Below are positions 24,429-32,248 of a stretch of DNA of 33,175 bases, piece by piece. How positions within the stretch are numbered: position 1 is the first letter of the stretch; the number at the start of each line of letters is the position of its first letter. The DNA comes from Alphaproteobacteria bacterium (GTDB lineage Bacteria > Pseudomonadota > Alphaproteobacteria > Rhizobiales > Beijerinckiaceae): NCBI GenBank assembly GCA_021325385.1, contig JAJPHH010000153.1:1-33175 (forward strand), read 5' to 3'. The notes below the pieces were generated by a model. It worked only from the letters and a program-made list of their open reading frames with translations. It had not been told where the DNA came from and did no database searches. Position numbers and translations under genes: made by a program.

Positions 24429-24455
24429 TTCGACGCCGCCCCGGGCAAGTCGAAC
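24429..24455. repeat. Fragment of the family C repeat
   Basis: TTCGACGCCGCCCCGGGCAA followed by GTCGAAC matches the outer end of the large inverted repeat at 20653-21290 (there TTCGACGCCGCCCGCAGGGC, then AAGTCGAAC, on the minus strand). A second GGTTCGACATACCCTCCGGG lies 40 bases on. It marks this repeat as a dispersed family. Confidence 0.6.
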
Positions 24456-24542
24456 CGCGACGGCGGCCGCGCGCCGCGCCGCTCGCTCCGGAAGGGGTTC
24501 GACATACCCTCCGGGCGAGGCCGACCAATGCTGGACGCGCCG

Positions 24543-25796
24543 CTACTCCCCCGCGAGCCGCAAGGCCGGCTTCTGACCCTCTCTGCGCCTCAGCATCGCC
24601 TCGCGCTCATAGACATAGTCCCGCGTGCGCGGCACGACGTCCTGCCGTTTCGCGAGCTGAATCTGGAAAACCATGTGGCCGTCGACGCGGAAACTCGTCT
24701 CCGAGCCGGCGAGGTAGAATTCCCACATTCGGCAGAAGCGTTCGTCATACATGGCCCTGGCTTCGTCGCGCCGCGCCATGAACCGCTCGCGCCAGGCTTT
24801 CAGCGTGTCGGCATAGTGCAAGCGAAGGATTTCGGTATCGGTGACGAAGAGCCCGACGCGCTCGATCGAAGCCATGACTTCGGAGAGCGAGGGAATATAG
24901 CCGCCGGGGAAGATATATTTCTCGATCCAAGGATTGGTCGCCCCGGGCGGGCCGCTGCGGCCGATCGCGTGCAGGATCATCACCCCGTCGTCCTTGAGCA
25001 ACCGGCGCACATTCTGGAAATATTCGTCGTAGCCCGGCGCGCCGACATGCTCGAACATGCCGACCGAGACGATGCGGTCGAACTTTTCTTCGACGTCGCG
25101 GTAATCCTTCAGCGCGAATTGGACGCGGTCGGCGAGGCCGGAATCGATCGCCCGTTTGGTCGCCACCGCGTGCTGCTCTTTGGACAGCGTGACGCCCGTC
25201 GCGCGCGCGCCGGCGGTTTGCGCGAGGTACAAGGCCATGCCGCCGAAGCCGCAGCCGATGTCGAGCACGTCATGGCCGTCCTCGATGAGCAGTTTGGCGG
25301 CGATGTGCCGCTTCTTGGCGAGCTGCGCCTGGTCGAGCGTATCGGTCGGACGTTCGAAATAGGCGCAGGAATATTGCCGGTCGCTGTCGAGGAAAAGGTC
25401 GTAAAGGCGGACGTTGAGATCGTAATGATGGGCGATATGCCGCCGCGCGCGCAGTCGGTCGTTGCGCTGGCGCAGGCGGCGGGTCGCCACGCGCGCCTTC
25501 TCGATCCAGGCGAGCCAGCGCGGGCCGCCGCCCAGCGCCATATTGCGCGCGCCGAGCGCGAGGAGATCGTAGAGATCGCCGCGCGTCACCAGGATGCGTC
25601 CATCCATGTAGAGTTCGCCAAGCGCGAGCGCCGGATCGACGAGCAAAGCCCGCTCGGCCGCGCGATCGGTTATTCTGATCGCAATTTTCTCACCAGAGCC
25701 GTCGCCGTACGTCTCGACGACGCCGTCTGCAGTCTCGACATCGAGCGAGCCGACGCGGATCAGGCTCGGGAGCACACGCCGTAAGATAACGCCCAT
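24543..25796 (-). CDS. Cyclopropane-fatty-acid-phospholipid synthase family methyltransferase
   Basis: Adds a methylene or methyl group from S-adenosylmethionine to double bonds of membrane phospholipid acyl chains. The 417-residue protein has an N-terminal lipid-binding part (LVDPALALGELYMDGRILVT), then the family motif HIAHHYDLNVRLYDLFLDSD, YSCAYF, the SAM-binding LDIGCGFGG (about 178-186), EHVGAPGYDEYF and the catalytic region ending YDERFCRMWEFYLAGSETSF. Length fits E. coli Cfa (382) with a longer N-terminus. GTG at 25799 is an alternative start. It stands alone and is not paired with the amine-oxidase/Cfa operon seen in some relatives. Confidence 0.92.
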   Translation of the reverse strand: MGVILRRVLPSLIRVGSLDVETADGVVETYGDGSGEKIAIRITDRAAERALLVDPALALGELYMDGRILVTRGDLYDLLALGARNMALGGGPRWLAWIEKARVATRRLRQRNDRLRARRHIAHHYDLNVRLYDLFLDSDRQYSCAYFERPTDTLDQAQLAKKRHIAAKLLIEDGHDVLDIGCGFGGMALYLAQTAGARATGVTLSKEQHAVATKRAIDSGLADRVQFALKDYRDVEEKFDRIVSVGMFEHVGAPGYDEYFQNVRRLLKDDGVMILHAIGRSGPPGATNPWIEKYIFPGGYIPSLSEVMASIERVGLFVTDTEILRLHYADTLKAWRERFMARRDEARAMYDERFCRMWEFYLAGSETSFRVDGHMVFQIQLAKRQDVVPRTRDYVYEREAMLRRREGQKPALRLAGE

Positions 25797-26138
25797 CACA
25801 CCGCCCGCCTAACAATGCCGGCGGCTGAGGCGCCGGACCGCGATACTTATTGTTAAGGCGAAACTATGATGGTCGGACCGCGGATTCAAGTTCCGTTCGG
25901 CATAGCCGGTTTGCGGAGGGCGGTCGGCGCCGCGAGTTGCCTCATCGATGGAACATGCCCGGGCTTTGAGGCGGCCGCTGCAATCGACGCCTGCCAAACG
26001 CAGCGCCGCAAGTATCTGCCGCGCAGATCAATCGATCAGCGCGGCTGGAGCGCCCGGAGGCGACGCGCGCGCCACGTTCAGCGACGGCGACGCGCTTCGC
26101 CAGAGCCAAAGCAACTTCACGCTGCTGCCGCGCGAGGA
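25797..26138. other. Intergenic region between cfa-like and merR genes
   Basis: I see no gene in these 342 bases. Frames covering the interval have no family-like features. A short AT-richer patch near 25840-25870 (ACTTATTGTTAAGGCGAAAC) could be the promoter of the cfa-like gene on the minus strand. Confidence 0.4.
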
Positions 26139-26567
26139 CTAAGCCGTCGCGAAAGGCTGGTTCGCGTTTCGCCTTTGCTGCGCGGCGCGGAGACAGGCGA
26201 TGGCCATTTCGATCTCGTTGCGCTGGCGTTCGAGATTGCCGATCTGATCAGCGATTTGCTGCGCGTTCAACCGCTCTTCGATATCAGCCTCGCCGTCGCG
26301 GTCCGCGGCCAGCAGGGCTCTGATCTCGGTCAAGGTGAAGCCGAGCTGCTTGCCCTTGAGAATGATCCGCAGGCGTTTGCGATCGGCCGCTGCATAAAAG
26401 CGGCTTGCGCCATGCCGCCGCGGCTGCAGCAAGCCGCGATCTTCATAGAAGCGCAAAGTGCGCAGGCTCACGGCGAACTCGCGCGCCACTTCGCCGATCG
26501 TCGCTTCGTCGCCCCGTTTGCCGTCTTGCGGCGGAGTATATTCGCTCACTGGGAATGCCACGCCCAT
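26139..26567 (-). CDS. MerR family transcriptional regulator
   Basis: A 142-residue regulator. The winged-helix DNA-binding domain covers residues about 22-92: ATIGEVAREFAVSLRTLRFY, EDRGLLQPRR, FYAAADRKRLRIILKGKQLG and FTLTEIRALL. A dimerisation coiled coil follows (ERLNAQQIADQIGNLERQRN). There is no Cys pattern for metal binding; the shape fits the LiuR-like/organic-inducer branch. Its target is not obvious, as the neighbouring gene on the same strand (cfa-like) is 342 bases downstream. It is divergent from the podJ-like gene. Confidence 0.88.
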   Translation of the reverse strand: MGVAFPVSEYTPPQDGKRGDEATIGEVAREFAVSLRTLRFYEDRGLLQPRRHGASRFYAAADRKRLRIILKGKQLGFTLTEIRALLAADRDGEADIEERLNAQQIADQIGNLERQRNEIEMAIACLRAAQQRRNANQPFATA

Positions 26568-26739
26568 CGCGCCCCTCCAACTTCACGTCGCTTCTCTCCC
26601 CTTCGATCGACGCCGGGCTTCGCCCCGGCGGCGCCGCGGCACAAACATAGCTAAATTTTTCGCCTTTGCAATCTAGAGTTGTAGGCCCGAGAAATTCAAT
26701 CGACAAATTGACCATTCGGAACTCGGACTTTGAGCCGCC

Positions 26740-26754
26740 TTAACGGTTTGTTCA
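26740..26754 (+). promoter_or_regulatory. Near-consensus CtrA site upstream of the podJ-like gene
   Basis: TTAA, seven bases, TTCA. This matches the CtrA consensus TTAA-N7-TTAA at 7 of 8 fixed positions, about 75 bases before the gene. CtrA is known to regulate podJ in Caulobacter, so the site makes sense there. Confidence 0.5.
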
Positions 26755-26830
26755 CCACGTCAGCCGAAACATGACCGCCACGATCCGGGGAGCCGATGGC
26801 GTCTCGCATCACACTCGGCGTTGGTCATCC

Positions 26831-29800
26831 ATGAGCAGAGCGGCTGCTTGGAGCATCAGAGGCATCGGCCGCGAGACCCGCGAGGCCGCCCATGAGGCCG
26901 CTCGCCGCGCCGGCATGAGCCTCAGCGAATGGCTCGACGAGGCGATCGCGGAACGCGCCGCCGAGCAGGGCGTCGATCCTGACGAATTCGATCCCGACGA
27001 TCGCCTCGACGCCATCGCCGATCGTCTGAACGATCTTTCGAGCCACGACCAAGCGCGCAACCGCAACAAGCGCCTGGCCGAGCCGGACGAAGAGGATGAA
27101 GCGCCGGTTCGGCGATTCACGTCGCGGGAAGACACGAAACGGGCCGAGGACTTGCTCGAGGCGGCGATCGCGCGTTTCGAGAGCCGCGCCGCGAAAGCCG
27201 AGGAGCGCACGGCGCGCGCCCTCGATTCGGTCGCCGAGTGGATCGAAAAGCGGCAAGTCAGCGAATCTGAACGCGCCAAAGAAGCGGTGAGCGCCATGCG
27301 GCAGGTCGAGACGGTCGCGCGCGACCTCGACAAGCGAATCAGCGACCTCTCGAATCGGCTGGACGCATCCGAGCGTAGTCGTCGCGAGAGCCGCCCCCGC
27401 ATCGATCTCGCCGAGGCGGTTTCTCAGATCGCCCGCCGCCGCCAGGCGCTTGACGGCGATCGATCCGCCGGCTCGCCGGCGCCGCAGACGGAGGCCGCGA
27501 GCGGCTGGCGCAATTTCGGCGTCGATCTCTCGGCGCCGGCGGCTGCGCCAATTGCGGCGCCGGCCAGGGATGCGGGCGGCCTGCGCGAAGAACTTGAACG
27601 TCTCAACCAGCGCCTCGACGAGATGCGGCGGACGCAGACCGAAAAGGCGAGCGAGCCAAACGCCGTACGCGAAGAGCTCCAGCGCCTCAATCAGCGCCTC
27701 GAGGAATTTCGTCGCGCGCAAAGCGAAAAAGGCGGCGCGCCGGAAGCCGAATTCGCCGCTTTGCGCGGCGAGCTCTCGGCCATGTCGCGGGCGCTCGCCG
27801 AACTCGCGCCGCGCAACGCCGTGGTCGCGATCGAGGGCGCGGTGCGCGACTTGTCCGAACGGGTGGCGGCGCTGCGCGACAACAGTTTACGCGACTCGCT
27901 CGCCAAGCCGGTCGATGAAATCGTCGCCGCGATCCGCGAGACGCTGCAGGCGCATGATCCGCGCAAGGCGGTCGTCAGTCTCGAGCGCGAAATCGGCGCG
28001 ATCAACGATCGCCTCGACGTCTTGGCGCGGGCCAAGATCGAGCCCGAGGCGCTGGAGCGCATCCGGCGGCAGACCGAGGAAGTGCGGAACATGCTCAGCG
28101 CCGCCGCGCTGCGGCCGATGCCGGTCGACCGGCTCGAAAAGCAGATCGGCGAACTCGCCGACCGAGTCGATCGTTTGGGCTCGAGCCGTTCGCCGCATGT
28201 CGATTCCGCGCAGGTCGTCGCCTCGCTGGACAATGCCCGCGCCGAGATCGAGCGCTCGACATCGGCGGCCGTGCTGAACGTCGTCGAACGGCGGCTCGAA
28301 GAGATCGCCGTGCGCATGGACCAGGCGCTGGCGCGGGCCCAATCGGCTTCGTCGATCGGCTCGAAAGCGGTCGAAGAATTGGCGCGCCGCATCGACAGCG
28401 TCCGCGAGACGATCGAGACTCGCCATCCTTTGCCGCTGGTCAGCGCGTCGCTCGAAGCGACGATGCGCGAACTCGCCGCGAAATTGCAGGACGCGCAGCA
28501 GCCGCGCTTCGACGCCGAGCCGATCGAAGCTTGGATGCGCGAGATGAGCGCCAAGCTCGACACCGCCCGGCCGGTGGCGCTCGACACCAAGCCGCTCGAA
28601 AGCTGGATGCGCGAGCTCACGGCCAAGCTCGACCGCGGCCCGGCCGGTTTCGACACCGCACCGCTCGAACAGGCCTTGCGCGCGATCGACGACAAGCTTT
28701 CGCAAGCCGCCGCGCCGCAGCAGCTGGCGCCCCGGTTCGTCGACGAGACGGCCCAGGCCTTGGTCCGCCAGATCGAAGCCAAGCTCAAGCCGGCGGTCGA
28801 TGTCGGCGCGATCGAGAGCTTGATTCGCGGCCTCGAAGACAAGCTGGGCCAGCCCGCCGGCCCGGGCGCGTCGCCGGAAGCGCTGGCCGCCCTCCGCGAT
28901 CAAATCGGCCGCATCGACGCGCGGCTCGACCAGACGCAGGGCGATCTCGCCGCGCTGGTCCGCGGCCTGGAAGACAAACTTCGCCAGCCGCCGAGCGCCG
29001 GCCCGTCGCCGGAAGCGCTGGTCGCCCTCCGCGATCAAATCACCCGCATCGACGCGCGGCTCGACCAGACGCAGAACGACCTGGCGGCTCTGAACGCGAC
29101 CGGCCGGGTCGTCGGGCAATTGTCGAGCAAGCTTGACGAGATGCGCGAAGCGCTGCGCCGCGCCGCGGCGGAAACGGCTGGGCGCGGCGACGTCGTCGCC
29201 GCGCGCGACATCGACAATTTGCTCGCCGCGCATGAAGCCTCCGAGCGCCGCATGCAGACGACGTTGGGCGGCCTGCAGGGCCTGCTCGAAAAGCTGGTCG
29301 ACCGCATGGCGCGGATCGAGGACGACGTCGTCCGCGCGGGCCGCGCGATGCAGGAGCCGAGGCTTGCCGCCCCTGGGCCTGCGCCGACAGCCGCGCCGCC
29401 CGCTCCTGAGAAGCAGGAAATCGCGCCGCCGAAACGGACCGAGCCGCCGCCGGTCACGCTCGCCGACCGGGCCCCGCCGCGCGTCGCCTCGACGCCGCGC
29501 AGCGACTCGCCTGATTTTCTCATCGAGCCCGGCGCCGGCGCTCCAGCCGCGGCTCAACCGAAATCCGCGATCAACGCCCATATCGCCGCGGCGCGGCGCG
29601 CCGCCCAAGCGGCGGCGGTCGAAACGGCGCAGCCGGCCGAGAAGAAAGCGGCGGCGGCAGCGTCGGGCCATCCGATCGCGCAAGCGCGAGCCTTTCTCAA
29701 CGCGCGCCGGCGCCCGATTCTGCTCGGCCTCGCCTTCGTCATTCTCGGCGCCATCGCCGTGATCGAACTCGGCTCCATGGTCGTCGTCCGGTCGCAGAAG

Positions 29801-30652
29801 TCGGAAATCGCGCCGCCGCCGTCGAAATCGGCGAGCGAAGCGCCGGCGCCCGAAAAGAGCGAGGCGCGCGCCCTCGACATGGCGCCGACCGGGACGATCG
29901 CGCCGCCTCCGGCCGCCGCGCGTAAGCCCGTCCCCGCGCCGGCGGATCTCGCGGCGCTGATCCCGGCGACGACGCCGCAAATGCTGCGCGATCTCGCCGT
30001 TGCGGGCGATCCTTCGGCGCAATACGAGCTTGCCGCCCGTCTGTTCGACGGGCGCGGCGTGCAGCGCGACATGCATCAGGCGTCGCAATGGTTCGAGCGC
30101 GCGGCCAGTCAGGACTTCGCGCCCGCCCAATATCGGATCGGCGTCTGCTACGAGAAAGGCAACGGCGTCGAGCGCGATCCCGCCTTGGCCAGAGCGTGGT
30201 ACGAGAAAGCGGCGCAGGCCGGCAATGTGCGCGCGATGCACAATCTCGCCGTCATGCTCGCCGAGGGATCGGGGGTCAAGCCCGACTACGCGGAAGCCGC
30301 GACCTGGTTCCGCAAGGCGGCGCAATACGGCGTCAAGGACAGCCAGTACAATCTCGCCATCCTCTATGCGCGCGGCATGGGCGTCCCGCTCGACCTCAAT
30401 CAGTCCTGGTTGTGGTTCTCGCTCGCCGCCCAGCAGGGCGACGCCGACGCCGCCAAGAAACGCGACGAAGTCACCGCCAAGCTCGACGCCAACGCGCTCT
30501 CGGCCGACCAGGCGGCGCTCGCCGCCTTCAAGCCGCGCCAGCCCGATCCTGCGGCGAACGACGTGAAGGCGCCGGAAGGCGGCTGGGACGGCAAGGCGGC
30601 GTCGGCCGCGGGCGATCCGCAGAGCAAAGCGCGGCGAGGGACGGCGCTGTAA
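26831..30652 (+). CDS. PodJ-like polar organising protein with coiled coil and Sel1 repeats
   Basis: A 1273-residue protein of the alphaproteobacterial polarity-factor type. It starts with a short helix rich in Arg/Ala (MSRAAAWSIRGIGRETREAA then HEAARRAGMSLSEWLDEAI). A cytoplasmic coiled coil follows (residues about 100-860, with repeated LNQRL, KLD and RLDQTQ heptads) and then an Ala/Pro-rich linker. One transmembrane segment (about 963-985, LLGLAFVILGAIAVIELGSM) leads to Sel1/TPR-like repeats in the periplasm (about 1056-1206, such as YELAARLFDGRGVQRDMHQA and YRIGVCYEKGNGVERDPALA). PodJ of Caulobacter has the same order but adds a C-terminal peptidoglycan-binding domain, which is absent here. 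It would organise proteins at one cell pole. An upstream ATG at 26771 is possible but adds an unconserved leader. Confidence 0.82.
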   Translation: MSRAAAWSIRGIGRETREAAHEAARRAGMSLSEWLDEAIAERAAEQGVDPDEFDPDDRLDAIADRLNDLSSHDQARNRNKRLAEPDEEDEAPVRRFTSREDTKRAEDLLEAAIARFESRAAKAEERTARALDSVAEWIEKRQVSESERAKEAVSAMRQVETVARDLDKRISDLSNRLDASERSRRESRPRIDLAEAVSQIARRRQALDGDRSAGSPAPQTEAASGWRNFGVDLSAPAAAPIAAPARDAGGLREELERLNQRLDEMRRTQTEKASEPNAVREELQRLNQRLEEFRRAQSEKGGAPEAEFAALRGELSAMSRALAELAPRNAVVAIEGAVRDLSERVAALRDNSLRDSLAKPVDEIVAAIRETLQAHDPRKAVVSLEREIGAINDRLDVLARAKIEPEALERIRRQTEEVRNMLSAAALRPMPVDRLEKQIGELADRVDRLGSSRSPHVDSAQVVASLDNARAEIERSTSAAVLNVVERRLEEIAVRMDQALARAQSASSIGSKAVEELARRIDSVRETIETRHPLPLVSASLEATMRELAAKLQDAQQPRFDAEPIEAWMREMSAKLDTARPVALDTKPLESWMRELTAKLDRGPAGFDTAPLEQALRAIDDKLSQAAAPQQLAPRFVDETAQALVRQIEAKLKPAVDVGAIESLIRGLEDKLGQPAGPGASPEALAALRDQIGRIDARLDQTQGDLAALVRGLEDKLRQPPSAGPSPEALVALRDQITRIDARLDQTQNDLAALNATGRVVGQLSSKLDEMREALRRAAAETAGRGDVVAARDIDNLLAAHEASERRMQTTLGGLQGLLEKLVDRMARIEDDVVRAGRAMQEPRLAAPGPAPTAAPPAPEKQEIAPPKRTEPPPVTLADRAPPRVASTPRSDSPDFLIEPGAGAPAAAQPKSAINAHIAAARRAAQAAAVETAQPAEKKAAAAASGHPIAQARAFLNARRRPILLGLAFVILGAIAVIELGSMVVVRSQKSEIAPPPSKSASEAPAPEKSEARALDMAPTGTIAPPPAAARKPVPAPADLAALIPATTPQMLRDLAVAGDPSAQYELAARLFDGRGVQRDMHQASQWFERAASQDFAPAQYRIGVCYEKGNGVERDPALARAWYEKAAQAGNVRAMHNLAVMLAEGSGVKPDYAEAATWFRKAAQYGVKDSQYNLAILYARGMGVPLDLNQSWLWFSLAAQQGDADAAKKRDEVTAKLDANALSADQAALAAFKPRQPDPAANDVKAPEGGWDGKAASAAGDPQSKARRGTAL
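28826..29095 (+). repeat. Tandem 45-codon duplication inside the podJ-like gene
   Basis: Two in-frame copies of 135 bases (28826-28960 and 28961-29095) each encode RGLEDKL, a short Pro/Gly linker, SPEALAALRDQI (or SPEALVALRDQI) and RIDARLDQTQ. The DNA of the two copies is very similar, so the duplication is recent or kept homogenised. It lengthens the coiled coil by about 45 residues. Confidence 0.85.
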
Positions 30653-30661
30653 GATGGGCGT

Positions 30662-30738
30662 TGTCATTCCCGCGAAAGCGGGAATCCAGAATGCCTCCGC
30701 GCTCGCCGGATAGGCCGTGCTGGATTCCCGCTTACGCG
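30662..30738. repeat. Family A repeat, left unit and truncated right unit
   Basis: The left hairpin (30662-30688, TGTCATTCCCGCGAAAGCGG and on to ATCCAG) is complete. The right unit (from 30720, CTGGATTCCCGCTTACGCG) breaks off at about 30738 and runs into CAGGGCTGTCCGGGGAAA instead of completing its palindrome. Confidence 0.8.
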
Positions 30739-30826
30739 CAGGGCTGTCCGGGGAAAGGACTGCGCCTCGGTCCGGCGGTTTGGCTTGCTTTCAACACCGC
30801 GGGGCCACGCCGCCCGATCGCCGTCA

Positions 30827-30890
30827 ACCCGCCATGGCGCCTCGAAGGTACGCGCGAAGCGATATCCGCCCATGAGGCGCCATGGCGGGT
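30827..30890. repeat. 17-bp perfect inverted repeat
   Basis: ACCCGCCATGGCGCCTC at 30827-30843 pairs exactly with 30874-30890. Outer flanks continue the pairing: GATCGCCGTCA at 30816-30826 has its reverse complement at about 30918-30928 after a 24-base insertion. The 30-base loop has no feature. Confidence 0.85.
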
Positions 30891-30949
30891 GCTTCGCTTG
30901 CGCTTCGCCCCTGCGGGTGACGGCGATCGCTCGGCGTGGCTATTGGCGA

Positions 30950-31009
30950 CCAAGACGTTTTGCTGCCGAAACCGGCCGTTAGGCCGTTTCGGTCAGCAAA
31001 ACGTCTTGG
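30950..31009. repeat. 60-base near-perfect hairpin
   Basis: CCAAGACGTTTTGCTG at 30950-30965 pairs with CAGCAAAACGTCTTGG at 30994-31009. Pairing continues inward through CCGAAACCGGCC and GGCCGTTTCGG with one bulge on each side, to a GTTA loop. It is one of the strongest hairpins in the window and has no T-run. Confidence 0.85.
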
Positions 31010-31232
31010 TTGCAAAAGGCCATCGAGGCGGGCGCGGGTCAAGGTTCGCGAAGCGGAGCGGAGCGACCGGCGAAGCCGGCTCGGCCTTGAGGCGCGCCCG
31101 TCTCGATGGCAGCGCGGTGTTTGGGATTTGCGCGCTCGTTTCTGAGTCTCGACAATCAGAAGCCGGCGAAGAACTCTCGATGTCTCCTTGTTTTTTCGAG
31201 GTCCGCGCTCCTGGCGGTTCAACTCACCCCAA

Positions 31233-31269
31233 TTTCCCCGGACAGCCCTGCGCTTTCGCGGGAATGACA
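31233..31269. repeat. Right end of the 520-base segment plus family A half
   Basis: TTTCCCCGGACAGCCCTG runs straight into CGCTTTCGCGGGAATGACA, which is the outer half of a family A unit. The left end at 30720-30755 is its mirror image. Confidence 0.7.
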
Positions 31270-31294
31270 GGCACTAGTTCCTCTTGAAGGGATG

Positions 31295-32098
31295 TCACCT
31301 CAACCCGCCGTCGATCACCAGGCATTGCTTGCTGATCATCGCGCTGTCGTCGGCGCCGAGGAACAGGGCGAGCCGGGCGACGTCTTCGGCGACCAGAACG
31401 CGGCCGATACATTGGCGGGAGACGAAAGCCTTGACGTCGGATTCGCTCAGCCAGAGCTTCCTTTGTCGTTCGGTCACGACCGCGCCGGGCGCGATGGCGT
31501 TGACGCGGATATTGTCCGAGCCGAATTCGCGGGCCAGCGAATTGGTGAGGCCTACGACGCCGGCTTTAGCCGTGGCGTAGACGGAAAGTCTCGGCGCGCC
31601 GCCCATCCAAGCGATCGAGGAGAAGTTGATGATCGAGCCGCCGCCCCGCTCCCGCATCTGCCGGCGCGCGGCCTGCGCGGCGAAAAACTGATGTTTCAGA
31701 TTGATGGCGAGGGTGCGGTCCCAGAACTCCTCCGTCACCTCGTCAGCCTCGTGCCGCCAGTCATTGGCGGCGTTGTTGACGAGGACCTGAATCGGCCCGA
31801 GCCGCTCGCGCACCTCCTGCATCGCCGCTTCGAGCGCCGAGAGCTCGGTCAGGTCGCAGCGGATGAAGAGCGGCGGATTGCCGGCATGGCGGAGCCTATC
31901 GACGAGCGCGTGCGATTCCGCTTCGAGAATATCGACGAAGGCGACATTGGCGCGCTGCAGAGCGAAGGCTTCGACCATGGCGGCGCCGATGCCGGAGCCG
32001 CCGCCGGTGATGAAGACGACGCGGTCTTGCAGACTCGGGTAGCGGGCGAAGGACAAGGCCAAGGACTCCGGTGCGGAAACGTCAAAGGGAAATATCAT
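31295..32098 (-). CDS. SDR oxidoreductase of the sugar-1-dehydrogenase type
   Basis: A 267-residue classical SDR. TGGGSGIG lies at residues 31-38, Asp56 after the second strand points to NAD, NNAAN is at 108-112 (Ala replaces the usual Gly), Ser161, Tyr174 and Lys178 (YATAK) form the active site, and the end is AMISKQCLVIDGGLR. The order FIRCDLTE, LVNNAANDWRHEADEVTEE, and NLKHQFFAAQAARRQM followed by FSSIAWMGG is that of SDRs found in sugar catabolic clusters that oxidise L-arabinose, D-galactose, L-fucose or D-xylose. It lies 150 bases behind a sugar ABC ATPase on the same strand, which supports a sugar role. Confidence 0.86.
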   Translation of the reverse strand: MIFPFDVSAPESLALSFARYPSLQDRVVFITGGGSGIGAAMVEAFALQRANVAFVDILEAESHALVDRLRHAGNPPLFIRCDLTELSALEAAMQEVRERLGPIQVLVNNAANDWRHEADEVTEEFWDRTLAINLKHQFFAAQAARRQMRERGGGSIINFSSIAWMGGAPRLSVYATAKAGVVGLTNSLAREFGSDNIRVNAIAPGAVVTERQRKLWLSESDVKAFVSRQCIGRVLVAEDVARLALFLGADDSAMISKQCLVIDGGLR

Positions 32099-32150
32099 GT
32101 CCCGGCCGCGCGGGCGAAACTAAGCTTTGCAATTCTCCGGCGCCCCACAA

Positions 32151-32232
32151 TGTCATTCCCTCGAAAGCGGGAAACCGGAGAACCGCCGCGCTCTAGAGAT
32201 CGCCTCGTCTGATCCCGCTTACGCGGTATGAC
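32151..32232. repeat. Decayed family A repeat
   Basis: Left unit TGTCATTCCCTCGAAAGCGG (from 32151) and right unit GATCCCGCTTACGCGGTATG (to 32232) keep the family A layout with several substitutions. It fills the gap between the ABC ATPase gene and the SDR gene. Confidence 0.75.
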
Positions 32233-32248
32233 GCCGCCCGTGTTGGGC

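Larger units (their letters stand above)
30735..31253. repeat. About 520-base segment bounded by a 21-bp inverted repeat
   Basis: The end sequence starting GCGCAGGGCTGTCCGG (30735-30755) recurs exactly reversed at 31233-31253 (starting TTTCCCCGGACAGCC). Outside both ends lie family A sequences, as if a palindrome had been split by the segment. No transposase is encoded. Confidence 0.7.
30653..31294. other. Intergenic mosaic of nested palindromes
   Basis: These 642 bases hold no supported gene. The content, left to right, is family A left unit (30662-30738), a 21-bp repeat (30735-30755), a 17-bp perfect inverted repeat with arms at 30827-30843 and 30874-30890, a 60-base hairpin (30950-31009), the inverted copy of the 21-bp repeat (31233-31253), and a family A hairpin half (31249-31269). 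Confidence 0.8.

Noticed and set aside
24387-25784. Plus-strand frame of 465 codons opposite the cfa-like gene
   Set aside because: Shadow of the methyltransferase gene; composition is typical of antisense frames in GC-rich DNA.
25948-26142. Small plus-strand frame ending in QSQSNFTLLPRED
   Set aside because: Could be the tail of a decayed gene, but nothing upstream supports a fold and no family is recognised.
27887-30667. Minus-strand frame of 926 codons opposite the podJ-like gene
   Set aside because: Antisense to a gene with clear Sel1 repeats and a transmembrane segment; the long openness comes from GC-rich codon bias.
30653-31287. Plus-strand frame continuing from the end of the podJ-like gene through the palindromes
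   Set aside because: Out of frame with the gene, no domain, and made of repeat sequence.
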